DNA from: Bimuria novae-zelandiae CBS 107.79
Lineage: Eukaryota; Ascomycota; Dothideomycetes; Pleosporales; Didymosphaeriaceae
Reading direction: 5' to 3'
DNA: 64,000 bases
Assembly: GCA_010015655.1 (NCBI GenBank)
Contig: ML976661.1
Location: forward strand, 862,075-926,074
In this document: positions 1-12,143 of the stretch, in pieces
Layout of the letters: the number at the start of each line of letters is the position of its first letter
Position numbering within the stretch: the first letter of the stretch is position 1
Notes under the pieces: generated by a model
What the model saw: only the letters and a program-made list of their open reading frames with translations
What the model was told of the DNA's origin: nothing
Database searches by the model: none
Program-made: the position numbers and the translations under genes

Positions 1-1149
1 CCTCGCAAATGCTAATTTTGCTTTAGACCCTTCTGAGCACTTTATCTCCCTGAGTATCAATCCGGATCCGGAAGCCTCCACGCACTATCGCAACGCTCGC
101 AAGGCCGGTAACACCTTGCTGTATCTGCCACGAGAGCTACGCGACGAAATTTACGAGTTCTGGTCCTTCCTTGAAAGCGAAGATCCCAACAAGAAGGCTC
201 TCGTACCTACTTTTTACAAACCAGTAGCACTCGTGTTGAGTTGTAAGCAAATGTGGCTTGAGACTGAACCCTACTGGTTCAAATCTCACACTTTCGTCAC
301 TGTTTCCTCGATGAGCCCCCACCCAGCTGAGCCTAACAACCAAAACGCGCATACGTTCCCCCCCCTCGAAAAGCCTGACATTATGGAGCTCTGGCTTGAA
401 GAAATGAAGACGAAAAATGTCTTCGATCCGTATGCTCTAGTTCGGCGATTGTCCATTATATTACTTCCTTACACATCTTCATCATTCTACAGTCATACTC
501 TCGATCGTTACCGCAAGGTTCAACGTTTGGATATAGCTATAGACGTTGCTCAATTGCCTGACATTGGATGTGCGATACATCCACTCCCGAGTCGAATTCC
601 ACCTACAAAACCACAAGGATCTCAAGGAATTGATGTTCCATATTAAACTGGGCTATAGTTTGCACCTATCTGGAGGTGTCTATCTGCCCCATTTCTATGA
701 CACGGCGGATGACATTATTGATGACATGCTGGATGCCACGTACTATAGGCATAGCGCGGTAAGAAACTACTATCAAGAGGTCATTGAGTCAACATTGAGA
801 CTCAGGAACTCAATGATTGACGGGTTCCAGGAGCATGGAATGGATGTTGAAGTTTCTTGCCGGTGGTACAGCAAAGACCGCTGGGGGTTAAGGGCACCAT
901 ACAATTCCTTTATCTTTGGGCATAAGTTATATAGTTATTGACGACGGCGACAGCTCTCAATACGACCGCTACGTGGGTGATATAAAGAACTATATCGATA
1001 GTGGTGAATGGTGGGTGGACTTGCTTTACGAGCAAGTCCAGCGTCAATTAGATAAAAAGGTTTTCCTCGCACTAAATCCCGTAATTTGGCGCCTCGTGAA
1101 ACCGAATCTTTCGCTCACATGTTTGGGTGAAAGAATCCTTGCATTATAA
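1..1149 (+). pseudogene. 2EXR-like protein, copy A, 5' partial and frameshifted
   Basis: The frame is open to the left edge and holds the motif LLYLPRELRDEIYEF, typical of the fungal 2EXR/F-box-like family, followed by SCKQMWLETEPYWF. The first frame ends at 646. Coherent protein continues in the next frame from about 546 (HLQNHKDLKELMFHIKLG, to 941), then in a third frame from about 916 (DSSQYDRYVGDIKNYIDSG, to 1149). No good splice sites join the three frames, so two small frameshifts are the simplest reading. It is a close paralogue of the broken copy at 1814-2668: both have HYRNAR/PYHEAR, then LPRELRD-IY, then a CKQMW/SKQMW box. The function of 2EXR proteins is unknown. Confidence 0.6.
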
Positions 1150-1813
1150 GGCATGAAGCGCAGGTCTTAATACCGTTCCGGTAACACGCCATATGCATGG
1201 CTTTATCGCCCTACGTGAAACCCCAATTGATACTAAAAAATGCTAGAATATGCGAACTTTTACCCACTACTACGTACAAACCACTAGAAATTACGTGTAA
1301 GATCGCAGGCACCACGTGAGCGGCGTCTCGCACCAGTAATAGACCGTCGCGCCTTTCGATTCGGGAGTCTAATGACTCAACTTGCGCCTGCCCAAACTTT
1401 TTGGATTTAATCGCAGGCTCACACGCGATTGAAAGCCTCGCAACTGCCTGCGATACCCGGGCGTGAGCGGTATTTCCACGCCCGCATACAACTAAGCATG
1501 GCTCCACATGGTTAGTATTGTTCAGCACTTTCTTCTCATAGGATTTTTGAGCAGCTGCGCTAACTGTTTCTTAGGTGAAGACGCTGGAGCTACCAAGATA
1601 GCATCACTAGAGCTTGTGCTGCGGCAATCGCCCGGTGAGTACTACCTGAGCCCGCACCCTTGAGCCTTTGATGCAGCACTATGGCGAAAGCCTGAGTACG
1701 CTGCGTGTCTCTCTGCAAGGAGTTCATGCTTCAACTGGAACACACAGACGATAAAAGAAAAGCATACTGACTGCGCTGTAGAAAAGGACTTTCTTTCCTT
1801 CCGCAACAAGTCT
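1150..1813. other. intergenic, no gene seen
   Basis: This is the spacer between the two broken 2EXR copies. Only short out-of-context frames occur in it and no promoter, RNA gene or repeat was recognised. Confidence 0.4.
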
Positions 1814-2668
1814 GACCCCTCTGGTCCAACACCGTATCATGAAGCTCGCAGAGATGGCAATGTTCTCCGATACCTCCCGCGCGAGCTCCGTGATATCATC
1901 TACGGGTACTACATCGAGATCGAAGGATCTAAGGCCATTCGAAACCCGGAAAAGGACTACGAGCCAGCACCTCTGGTGCGGACATCCAAGCAAATGTGGG
2001 TTGAGATGGAACTTGAGTAGTTCAGAGCATGTACCTTCGTGACGGAGGACTACGCCTCCAACGGCTACGAGGGCTTACTAGTCCCTTGTTTCGGCAAGAT
2101 CAAGCGCTTCATCGCCTTCGAAAACGTCATAAAAATTTCTGTCCCATCTATGAGCCTTTTCGAGAGGGCTCGGTTGAATGATCGGTTCGAATCGCGCCCG
2201 AAGTGGGGCAAGTGTTCATTCGCTGTCCTCAGCTGCAGCGCTTGGACATCCTCAGCTATACTTCCTTTGATTGGGACCAAGCAGATGCTGAACTGCGCAA
2301 GTACAATTTCAACGAGCTCCTTGGATGCAAACAGCTCTGCTCCGTGCATATCCATGTCGACTTGAGCTATGAAAGCGCCGAATCCTCCGCCGTCAATTTG
2401 AGTGGTAAAGACTTCACTACGTTCGCCGGTCTAGATCTTCGCAGTCAAGATATTCATGAGAGGCTCGATCCGCAGGTCTAGGAACGAGAGAAGCGTGCTA
2501 ATCAACTTCGCGGCTGCGTGCGCCCATCCTTACTTTTATGCAGGAGCTAGGGAATTTGTTCAGGACGCACGGCGTGAACCCGGCTATAACCTGCACCTAA
2601 TTTACCTCCGCCTTCGGCTGCGGTTTCTATGCGGAGCCAATCTTGGGAAAGTCTTGTCGCATGATTGA
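1814..2668 (+). pseudogene. 2EXR-like protein, copy B, nonsense and frameshift mutations
   Basis: In the frame through 1853 the sequence reads ARRDGNVLRYLPRELRD followed by IIYGYYIEIEGSKAI and RTSKQMWVEMELE, then an in-frame TAG at 2018-2020 where copy A reads on (YWFKSHTFVT). Beyond the stop the same frame gives ACTFVTEDYASNGYEG. Near 2190 the coherent protein moves to another frame (CPQLQRLDILSYTSFDWDQ), ending at 2481, with further coding-like sequence in a third frame to about 2668. The family likeness to copy A and to the gene at 3418 is clear. No intact start was found. The similarity of A and B indicates tandem duplication followed by decay of both (inference). Confidence 0.6.
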
Positions 2669-3417
2669 GGAGGCCTCTCCTCTGGTTTCTCCTTGCTTTT
2701 GGGACTACGGCGGCTATCTCGACAGTTACGAGGACGACCAAGCCGATTGGGATGATTACAACCTGAAAATGGACGAAGATATGTAGACTTTGTATGTACA
2801 GCAGAGCCTGAAACCCACCCTTGGTCCTATTTTGAGCCTGATGTGCGCCACCATTGGATGGATCATACAGAGACACACGATGCAATGATAGCGCGCTAAG
2901 CTGGCGCCTACCAGGACTGTGTTTTCCTTTTGAAGTCTAATCCCATGTCGCCCACGTTGAGTGGCAGGAATCTCTCACAGCTCAAGACCTAGGAGCTAGG
3001 CACGCTCGGAAAACGATCGACGTGGGGTTATGTTCACCACAAATGCGACTCATATCCTGTTCTTTTCTTCTTATTCTTGTCTTCATATTGAAATCCTATA
3101 GTCTGCTACTCCTCCATCGAAATTTGGAGGTTTCATTGGGTATCCTTTGCAAATGTGCAATAACACAATCAGCGAAACAAAGAACCAAAGTTCAAATGCG
3201 CCCAGCCTGTGCTTGGAAAATTTGTACTTCTATCCTCTTCATCCTGATGGAGCTCGCGCAAACCACCTGTTCTCTCACTTCGCCACCTTGTCGTAGTCCA
3301 TCTTGCTCGCAGATCACCCCCGCAATCCCTGACTCTTGAAAGCGAGGCGTCTATAACAAACTGCCAGTCTTCCAACAACCCTACATCGTACAGCTTCTAG
3401 TCCTCCATATCGTAGCA
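2669..3417. other. intergenic; promoter region of the 3418 gene
   Basis: Only short shadow frames are present. The 350 bases before 3418 are pyrimidine-rich in places, as is usual for fungal promoters. No specific element was identified. Confidence 0.35.
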
Positions 3418-4358
3418 ATGCCACGACCAATCTACCCACCAAGCCCGCCACGAACGCTTTCGCCCGATTCCGTCCGCTCCTCTTCCCTCGATTCCGCGTC
3501 ATCAACTGCGTCACAATCACCGCTATACACACACGTCGGTTCAAGTTATCGCATTGCTCTCAACCGCGGAAACCGTAAGTTTTTCGCTTTCGCATCTTCT
3601 CACCCCGCAGGCCAAGACATTCCGTATACTCACCCCAGATAGCGTTCCTATGTCTCCCCCGCCCCGTCCGCGACCGCATCCACGCTCTCTCACTTGACGA
3701 CAATCCTGGCTGGAACCAAGTCGAGGTGCCTGACACAGGCGACATCGCGCTCCGCGAGCTCACTGAAGTGAGCCCTTTGTTCCAGAGCGATATCACGAGA
3801 CTGCTACTACAGGACGGGGTTTGGAGCGTAAGTAGCGCAGCCGCAATATACAACCTCCTCGCCTTCTTGCATAGGACGGACGAAGGGGATGCCAGGATAG
3901 GGAGCAAGCGTCGAAGTACGCCGACCGAGATCGAATTCGTCGGCCTAGCCCTGTGGGAGAATAGCAGTGCCTTCAGCTCAGATGCAGCGCGCCTGTTCGC
4001 CCGCTGCCCAGGCATCAAAGAAGTCAGACTCCTCGTTGATCTGCGCGAGCTACCCTTCACAAGAGCCCCCGGGTATCCCATGATCGATATCGAGAACTTG
4101 GCAGCGCAGTTCGATCTCGAGCGACTGGCTGCCGTACGGGATCTGCAAGAGCTCAAGATAAGCTTCGTGCCGTTCATGGCATTGAAGCGCAGGTTAGGCG
4201 GATTGGAAGGGGAGAGGTTGTGGGCGGGGAGACTGAGGAGGGAGAAGGGAGATATGCGAGAGGTGGAAGGTATGAACGGTTTTTGGGGGTTGAAGACGTG
4301 GCTTGAGGAGATGAGTGAGGAGTTGGGGTGTGAGTTGAAGGTGAATGTGGTATACTAA
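3418..4358 (+). CDS. 2EXR/F-box-like protein, apparently intact
   Basis: Exon 1 is 3418-3574 (ATG at 3418; Pro/Ser-rich start MPRPIYPPSPPRTLSPDS). The intron is 3575-3642 (donor GTAAGT, acceptor ATAG). Exon 2 is 3643-4358. The acceptor at 3642 was chosen because it is the only AG that keeps the frame and restores FLCLPRPVRDRIHALSL, the LP-x-x-(I/V)R-x-x-I box of 2EXR proteins. The product has 290 residues, in the usual family range. The middle part (ARCPGIKEVRLLVDLREL) and the Trp/Glu-rich end are typical of this fungal family. It is more diverged than copies A and B upstream and is the only one of the three still open. No enzymatic motif is visible and the function is unknown. Confidence 0.7.
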
Positions 4359-4602
4359 GACGTGTGTGATGAGGAATGCGATGGCATTGAGCTTGGAAGC
4401 TTATTGTCGGCTGTGGGTAACGGCGTTGATAAGGAGTCGAGTTTATTAGGCAGAATTATTGAATGAGTGAGGTTAGTCGCGAACACGAAAAGGGACTGTG
4501 TAAGTATCCAAAGGCTGGTCACTGGATCATATATACAGTTTGAAAAGGATGTAAGTGGGGCAAAGATGTCGTTTCCTGCCTTCCCCTCCGCATCGCAGCC
4601 GC

Positions 4603-5380
4603 TTACGCGGTAACCTTGCTCTTGATGAAAGTCAATGCTTGCGAACCATATTTGTTGACATATTGCTGGTGCGAGTTGGCGTCATTTCCATTGCCTAGAT
4701 TCACGGACACAAAGTCAGTATAAGACAAACAGTGGGGATATGGCACCTCGTGGATATGTCTACACATATCTACTTCGTACCGCGCGGCGTAACGTACAGC
4801 AATAGGGATCAGTGGAGTCGCAGTAGCTCTTGATGATGCTAGTGTTAGCGGGCGAGCACTGGAAGCCAGCAGGCCGAGCGGCGAAGCCTTGGGCAGTGCA
4901 AGTGCCAACGTTGTAAGGGAGACCAGCGCGGTTGTGAGGGTCGCCCATAAAGATAGCTGCCTTAACTGCATTGAGCGCGTTTCCGGTGAGGGTAGCCCCG
5001 GCGCCTCCACAGAGGGCGTTGTCCATGATTTGTCCGCCCTGCGAGTAACCGATGAGAACGATTTGTGTGCTCGGGCATTTTTGGTTGTACGCAGTCACAG
5101 CCTTGACAACGGCAGCTGTTCCCTGCGAAGCAGAGTTTTCGTAGCTAACACCACCGCAGGAAGACTGTCCACCGCACGCTGGGTAGACGATGGCCTCAGA
5201 GCCGGAGCCCGGATACGCGGCTTTGACCTGATTGACAAGACCCCCGGCAGTGCCGTAGCCGGGACCGACAGTGGTCTCACGAGCGCCGAAGATGTAGACT
5301 TTGGGACATGATTGGCGAGGTTCAACGGGGTTGGTGGCGGCGAGGGTGGCCAGAGAGAGTGCGGCGATTGTGAACTTCAT
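4603..5380 (-). CDS. secreted CE5 acetylxylan esterase / cutinase-type hydrolase
   Basis: Exon 1 runs 5380-4798, the intron is 4797-4695 (GTACGT...CTAG), and exon 2 is 4694-4603, giving 224 residues. Splicing rejoins DPYCC to NGNDANSHQQY, the family's catalytic Asp and His boxes. The start has a signal peptide (MKFTIAALSLATLAA). The carbohydrate esterase 5 nucleophile motif GYSQGG lies near residue 115, with paired cysteines (CGGQSSCGG, CCNGND). The best match in memory is acetylxylan esterase rather than true cutinase, because of the FGARETT opening and the GNDANSHQ box, but CE5 activity cannot be settled by eye. Extracellular; acts on acetylated xylan or polyester bonds. No partner gene is adjacent. 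Confidence 0.88.
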
Positions 5381-7395
5381 GTTTGCTTGGCGAAAGAGGC
5401 TTGATGTCTTTCCTTGGATGTGTTGAGGAAGCTGTGTCGTGACGATCTGGGACTGGAGCGTGTCTGCGATGAATTTAAAGACGACGTTGAGTCAAGCTTC
5501 AGAGATGTTCGACTCCAGTCTTTATTTAGGCAGAATAGCCCATAGTCTAAAACATTGTTAATTCCACAGTGGAGACAGGTCACCTCTGACAAGCTGAATC
5601 GGGGGTTAGCCATGACCTAGTCCTTTCATCCGTGGTGCCACTGCGTAATCTACTCGCAGCCTCGCCATTCAGAACGAACAGGGGTTGGAGCTATATATGA
5701 TGTGGGGACAAGCGACCAAGTCTGGGGTGCATAGAAGAGCCGACCGGGAAACACACAGCTTGCAGCTAGCGAATGAATAGCCGTGTGGTTATTAAACAGG
5801 AACATGGGTGTTTACGAAGTCGTAGTCTTGTAGTCTCTTCTTCCTCAGGCTTATGGCTAAATACCGGCTTGTTGTTCCCGGTTCTCAATGAAGACTGCGG
5901 GGTGGATCGAATACTGCAAGCGTGTGTGAGAGCCGCATGCCCTGTGAACATCTTGACCTCCTTCAGGGCGCCGAGTCGGGCATGAGGCATGGTCTGCGTT
6001 TTGCATAGGAGCACAGAACCGTGCAACTAACAGAAACAAAGCTGCGGCCGAAATGAACAGGACCTTGGGAGTGAATCTCGACCAGTACATTCTCGATAGT
6101 TTCATACTGGGGGAACCTCTCCGGTGACGTGTGGGTCGGCTCAAAGGGTGGCCGAGGCAATCTTTCCGAAACACCGTCATGCGTTTCGAACGCTAAGGGA
6201 CATCACGCTCCAAAGACCGGTGCACAGCGATGTAGAAGGTGGTAGTACACAATTAACAGTGTTTCCAAGCTACGAAAGCAAACGTTCTAGAAAAAAAAAG
6301 AGAAAACACACAGAATGGTATCCCGGAGATGTTGCAGGAAGAAAGAACAGTGCAACCAGCAAACTTGCCTCGGGCGAAAAAAACGCCAATGTGCTTAGTC
6401 ATCCGCGCTTAACCCAAAAATATCGATATGCACCTTACGCCTTTCAGCGACGAACACATCAACTCTTTTCCAAGGTTATGTCCACGCCTTGTGTTTTGAG
6501 TTTCGTTCAGGTGATCTTCACCATCTTTGGCTGCTCGAATGTTGCTTAAGGATAAACTGTCTCCAGTACTCGTAGCGCGGGAGAGTCCCAAGTTCTTCCG
6601 CCCACAACACGTTGCGTTATTCTAGTGACTCTTCAACAGGGGATTTAGTGTTTTACAAAGAATCAAAGAATCCGTTGGAAGCCCGTTTATTGCTTTCAAG
6701 CCTAGGCCTTGCACCAAGCTCGAGCTTTTGGACGTAGGTACACGAGGTACACAGTCATTGCTCATATCTGTGTAAATCTCTACATGGTGCTTTCTGCGCG
6801 ATGGTGCGATAGCAGGTCCAATTATGCCGGAGGATACTAGCCAGCCGGACAGAGCGCAGAACTCTACATAGTAAATCTTCAGCAGCCGCTTCCTCCTTTG
6901 TTCATTGAAGTCGGACCCAAAATCCAAGCCTCGACGCCGATAACGACAGACATGATTCAGATGGCGTAAATTTTCCAAAAGGCACCCACATGCCTCCATC
7001 GCTCGAGCATAGTTCAAGCTACCACAGAGTATGAACATGTAGGCTGATTCAACACATTCAGGCGCCATCTGATGGGCATTCACTCGCTGCTGTAATACAT
7101 GCAGACTCAAATACACCTGCCCTAAAGCCCCAGGTCCTTATTTGCCCAAATAATTGACACTTCAATCAACGTATGAAATCCCACAGCACTTGTGTCCCGC
7201 CCGCCCGCGTGTTGGGAACGGGTAAGTGGGCCCGCTCCTCGATCCACCCCGTGGATCGGCTCTACTTTACTAATAGAACTGCATGTACGGAATGCAAAAT
7301 CTAGTCCATCTATCTCTTAGAATCATTTCCAAAACGAGACACGACTCGCAGCTACGTTTCAACAACACCAACGACGGCTTTCCACTACCATCATC
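5381..7395. other. long spacer, no convincing gene
   Basis: Several open frames of 100-165 codons occur on both strands (for example 6622-7116 minus and 6124-6549 plus). They show no family motif, no good ATG or splice context and no consistent composition. A minus-strand frame near 6095 begins with a hydrophobic stretch (VLFISAAALFLLVARF) but has no downstream support. I see no repeat or RNA gene. Confidence 0.4.
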
Positions 7396-7754
7396 ATGCG
7401 CGTACGTGTCTTCGCATATCTCTCTGCCTTCGGAGTCAGCGTGCTTGCTTTTCTACCGGTACAGACCAATCTCGAAGTTCGCGCCAAAGAGGCCTGTGGC
7501 ATTTACGAGAACGCCATAGTGCGTGACTACCTCTGGTTGAGCCCCACGTGCCTAAACATATGCGTTTCCTTCCGGTCAATACTACGACCGTCGATAACCC
7601 TGGGTGTGCTGTTTGTACGATATTCACGTCAGTGAAATTCACACGGAACAACAAATGGCTTGACTAACGTGGTAACAGCGGAAAGGCGTGCACCGGAGAC
7701 ATAATTTGGAACGGAAGTAAAAGTTGCTGCGCGTCTGCGCATATCAAGACCTGA
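7396..7754 (+). CDS. possible small cysteine-rich secreted protein
   Basis: A three-exon model keeps phase throughout: 7396-7458, 7542-7627 and 7679-7754, with introns starting GTACAG and GTCAGT. The second intron has a good branch site (ACTAAC). The 74-residue product begins with a hydrophobic signal-like segment (VRVFAYLSAFGVSVLAFLP) and has five cysteines near the end (CAVC, CTGD, SCCAS). Such proteins are common among fungal secreted effectors, but nothing here identifies a role. An alternative is that exon 1 reads on to about 7520 (AKEACGIYENA) and the gene carries a one-base shift. No homologue is recognised. RNA evidence would decide. Confidence 0.35.
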
Positions 7755-8711
7755 TCTTTTCGCAGGAGCAAACGTGGGCCGCGGCAATTAGGTGCTCTGG
7801 TTCTTTCACGAGAAAATGCTTCTTAGCTATCACTGCAAGAATAAATAGTTGGGAGCGATTGGTCCTACTCGGGCTTAGGTGTCATTTATGACCCCCGACC
7901 TTCCTGTCATGTTTATGATTCAGGTTGGACCTTCAATGTGGGAGAGTGTGAAGTTGCCTGGAAATACTCTATCTACATATCTGGCTGTCTTCTCACGTTT
8001 CAGACAGACTATCATGAGTATATTGGAGAGAGCCTGGGTTCTGGTGAAAGAAAAAAAATTATTTGGTCAATACTTGCGGTTGTTTGTTAGGACTCTTAGC
8101 ACCTATCACCTCAGTGTTGACGTACAGGATACAAAATGCGATAGTACACTTTTTTATTCAATCGAGTACACACTCAGTGAGCCTGGCTCACTTGGTTCAT
8201 CGGTGGTTCTATTGCTGTCAACGTATCAACGGTCTAAGCCATTCGTACCAGGACGCATTTCTCGTTCTTGCTTCCTGCGAGTGCGATGATCATTGACCTG
8301 ATACAGGAAGAAGAACTATCAGGGAAAGTTGACTTTTATGGCCAATAAGTTGCCTTGTCTGGTGATTGTATCTAACGACCTGCTCACAAGGGCTTGGTGA
8401 GAGGCCTAATCAGACCGAGTGGGATGGGTGGCGCCCTTGGACTAATGTGCACCTTGATCCGTCGTTAAGCTACTTCTATGAGCCTCCCGGGTGGCACTTG
8501 GGTACGAGCCAGAACTTCAAATAAGCGATCCCAATCGACAGGGAGCATGGATTTGCCCGACCGTGCCACAGAATACGGAAAGTAGGAAGCGAATCTCCCA
8601 TATCTTGGCGAATAAGAATTCGGGGCCCAGCGTGGGTGACGACAGCGGGACACGTGAATTTCAGAGGTCGGGCAATTTCAATGTTATGGACATATCATAT
8701 CGAACTGACGT
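7755..8711. other. spacer, no gene seen
   Basis: This lies between the candidate small secreted protein and the 3' end of the P450. One 136-codon frame (7879-8289) lacks any recognisable feature. It is slightly AT-rich in the first half. Confidence 0.35.
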
Positions 8712-10531
8712 CTACCATCTGATATTTTCCAACTCCTTCGCATCGCTCTCCTCCCATGGATACTCCTCCAGCATCTTCTTAATCAATTCTGCATGCTCCT
8801 CTGACCTCGGCTTAATATCACACTTGAACGGCATCGGATGACTGATAGACCCAGGTTTGAACTTCACCTCTGGTTCGATCACCTTCCCTCTTTCCATCGC
8901 CTTGCTCACATTGAATACGGCTAAGCTTTGCGCAATCGTGATGAACACCGCATTATCCGCCACGTACCTGCCCGGACAGGTCCTCCTTCCATACCCGAAG
9001 ACGAAGTTCCTGGGATCCGGTTCGACCTTGTGAGTAGGAGTGGTGATGAACCGTTCAGGCCGGAATGTCATCGGGTCAGGGTAAGTCGCTGGATCGTGGG
9101 TAAACCACCAGTTGTTGGGCATAAGAACGGCGCCTTTGGGGATGCGGTAACCGCGGCAGACATCCTCCACTGTAGACATGTGTGGGAGGCACATTGGAAG
9201 GACTTGGTGCCAGCGGTGAGTTTCCAGCATGCAGGCTTCGATATAAGGAAGTGAAAGTTTGTCAGAGCTGACAGGAAGACGAGTGAGACCAATCACCTGG
9301 TCGAGCTCTTCTTGTGCCTGCGAATGGTCAGTGGCTATCTGATTCATCGATTCGGACTATCTACCTTCTTCTGAACCTCTGGGAAGACAGTGATGGCCAG
9401 GAAGAAAGTTATTATTGCAGAAACGGTCTGAGACGAAGTCAGCTCTATGATTTCGACTAACCGGGCATTCGAAACTCACTGTGTCGGCGCCGCCCAGGTA
9501 CAAAGCGAGCGCGGCCCATTTATGCACGAACTCTGCCTCCCGGTCGGAACCAATATCTTCGATAATTGAGAGAGGAACGATGGTTTGTTCCTTTTCTCGC
9601 GCATCTGCTGTTTGAAAAACTCGTATGGCTGATTAGTACACTGGATCAACTGCACAGCCATTCGCCTCGCTGTTTCCTTAAACCCCGTTCCAGGGACCCA
9701 ATCTGGCACATATCGCACTTGTTTCAATCAGCACCGGAGATTTAAGGTTGGGCAAACCGGACTGACTTACAGAATGGTAGTATATCTACCGTCCATCTAC
9801 CAGGTGTTATTGCATCAGCGAACTGCACCATCGTTTTGGTGGCCAAGTCCACGAAGGGGTCATTGCCTCTTGGTACAGTATTGTAGCCATATGTGACCTT
9901 GAGAATGACACTACCAGCTTGCTTGCGGATGTGGTCAAAAAGCTTGTCTGGGGCCTCCAAAACGTCGACTAGAAAGTGGGCCGTTTCGGCCTCCTGCACG
10001 CGGTCAAAGACCGAGATAGAGGTATTCGTGCTGGCAATCTTGTTGATGTTCTTCCTTCGTGTTTTCCACGAATCGTTGTAGGGGCTCATGGCCGTTGCGT
10101 GTCGCCATCCTACCCTAGAAGTAGATCGTCATTAGTAAATCATGTGATCACGATGTGCTAAACAGACATTTGAACATTGGTGAAACAGGCACGCACATCT
10201 GACCGCTGAATATTTGGCCTGGGCGCGAAGAGTGGATCGCGGAGCGGCCCCTCATTAATTCGAACGCGATCTGCGCATCGTTGATAATCACAAAGGTTTG
10301 ACCGAGCACAGTCACAGAACTGATCGGGCCGTAGAGGTCTTTGTGCTCGAGCCAATGGTGGCACTCAAGTATTCCGGGTTTGGGCATATCGTTCACGTTG
10401 CCCAGAATCGGTATGCCCATCTGCCCTGGAGGTAGTGGTCGCGCGTTCTTCGGTTGCCTCAAGCGATTGACCAAGTACAAAATCACAATCGTGAAGATGA
10501 ATGAGATCATGAACGCTGACAGGATGGCCAT
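8712..10531 (-). pseudogene. cytochrome P450 with a one-base frameshift in exon 3
   Basis: Five exons: 10531-10197, 10114-9771, 9717-9480, 9427-9365 and 9317-8712, all with GT-AG introns of 47-82 bp. The product would be about 528 residues. Features in order: membrane anchor (SAFMISFIFTIVILYLV), proline hinge (RPLPPGQMGIPILGN), I-helix oxygen motif GGADTTVSA across the exon 3/4 junction, K-helix ExxR (ETHRW), PERF box, and heme loop FGYGRRTCPGR with its Cys ligand. Exon 3 reads KPSFLSQL in one frame and EDIGSDREAEFVHKWAA in the next. The exon is one base short of a whole number of codons, placing a 1-base deletion at about 9560-9568. Either the gene is inactive or this is a sequence error. 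It resembles microsomal secondary-metabolism P450s of the OrdA type; substrate unknown. Confidence 0.82.
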
Positions 10532-12143
10532 GGTTATTGGGCACTGGACTCTACCGGCAGAGACAGCAAAGGTAGTCAATGAGGCGGTGTGTAATGGCTC
10601 TCAGCAGAGTTGTCAGTCCTCGTAGTTTGTTGAGTTGGCTTTGCCCAATACCCGTATGTATGTGCGGCCCATCGGGTGTAAAAGCAGCACACGACTCGCA
10701 CATGGCGAGATTCCGCATTTACTAAATAACATTGTGTGGTTATACGGCCTAGTGCGTTGGTACTGCATGACACCGCGGGGTCTCTTCGGAGGACAGCGAC
10801 AAAGTAGTATTAAGCTAAATCGGGGAAGCGCTCTCGTGGGAACAAGGCGGTCGATGACATTCCCCCGAGGATGATGTACTGTAGTTTCTAACGAGAATCG
10901 AACGAAGAGGCACTATCTTGCTTGTTCCCACCTCTGAACAAGTATCTGTGCACCCAAAGACAATTCGGAAAATTGGAGCTGCCACGAGCTGTCAAATGCA
11001 AGCGTACCCGCATTGAGTCGACGATTGCTTCGCTAACTGCTGGGGGTTTCCGCATTCTGGTGCGATCATCACAAAACCATGGTCAGCGAAGAAAACCCGG
11101 ATCGAAAGAAATGGTCATGCGAAGGACCCGCAGTCTTGAATTCTTTGATAGGTGAGAGATTGTTAAAACCGGCGGGTCTCGCGGCAAATGACAAGTGTCC
11201 ATCGCACCGTTGCGTTTTGGAAGCCTTGGTATGGGGCCGAAGCTCCATCCCCATGAATCTTTGCGGCTCTGCTGCCGAGCGCATGCGGATGCCGTTGCGG
11301 CTTGATTCGCTCTCACCATCATGGTTTGCAGCGCGGTGCCTGATGGGGAGACTAGGGCCGGGGACTTGCTGTTCTGTCTGCGCAATCTTCGTATTTTTAC
11401 CACATGAGACTGAATTGCCAATCGCAAAAAGGCATCCATGGAGTGCCCAAACCGGCGATGTCACCGCATAAAAATCTAGGGTCCCCAAGATGACGGTCTT
11501 TTCTAAAGAGACTTATTTTCCTGGGAAACTAGGAAACATTTCCGGTAATCATCAGGATGATCATAAGGGGTGCGGGTGGCTCCGCGGGTCCCGTTGCCGT
11601 TTGACGGAAGCAGTAAGTTACCGTTGGCACGAGTCAACGGGCGTCAAGACAAAAAGAGGCGAGATGTGCAGCCTTGCATTGCGTTATCGACAATTACAGC
11701 GTTTTTGTACTGGATTATGACGTGCCTCGGAAAAGCTGCGAAAGACACCAAACTTTAGATGCAGTGTTGTCCAATGTGCGATTTGTCGGCAGACTCGGCC
11801 CATCAGTGTTACGGAACCGTATGGACCTGCAGATCGTGCGGCTATTGCAGTAGAGCCTTTTACCTCAGCGGTCTCCACGGTGGCCCTGAGTATGAGAACC
11901 CCTTAGGCGCCTTGTCCACGCAGGAACTGAATGAACTGGGAAATTCTAACGGGTACATGGACACCCGCTAGCCGTCTCGATGACACTCTGTTCGCCATTG
12001 TCTTGTCCAATTGCTGTTCACTTCGCCGGCCGGTAGCATGAAGGTGTTTGGTGTTTTGTATCATGTGTGCTGTTTTCGAAGGGCATTTTTGCCCAGCAGA
12101 ACCTGACTGAGCGACTGCCTAGCTGTGCGGTAGGCTTACCTCC
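10532..12143. other. spacer, no firm gene
   Basis: Overlapping frames on both strands around 11069-11490 look like mutual shadows. A 70-codon plus-strand frame at 11759-11971 is unusually rich in cysteine (CCPMC, CRSCGYC) and starts with ATG, but has no other support. I see no repeats. Confidence 0.35.

Noticed and set aside
2180..2200. GGTTCGAATC, like a tRNA T-loop box
   Set aside because: No cloverleaf can be formed around it and it lies inside the broken 2EXR copy.
6622..7116. 164-codon minus-strand frame
   Set aside because: It starts at GTG, shows no domain, signal peptide or splice support, and is within the length range of chance frames seen elsewhere here.
11759..11971. 70-codon Cys-rich frame
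   Set aside because: It has paired cysteines but no zinc-finger spacing that repeats, no signal peptide and no neighbour support.
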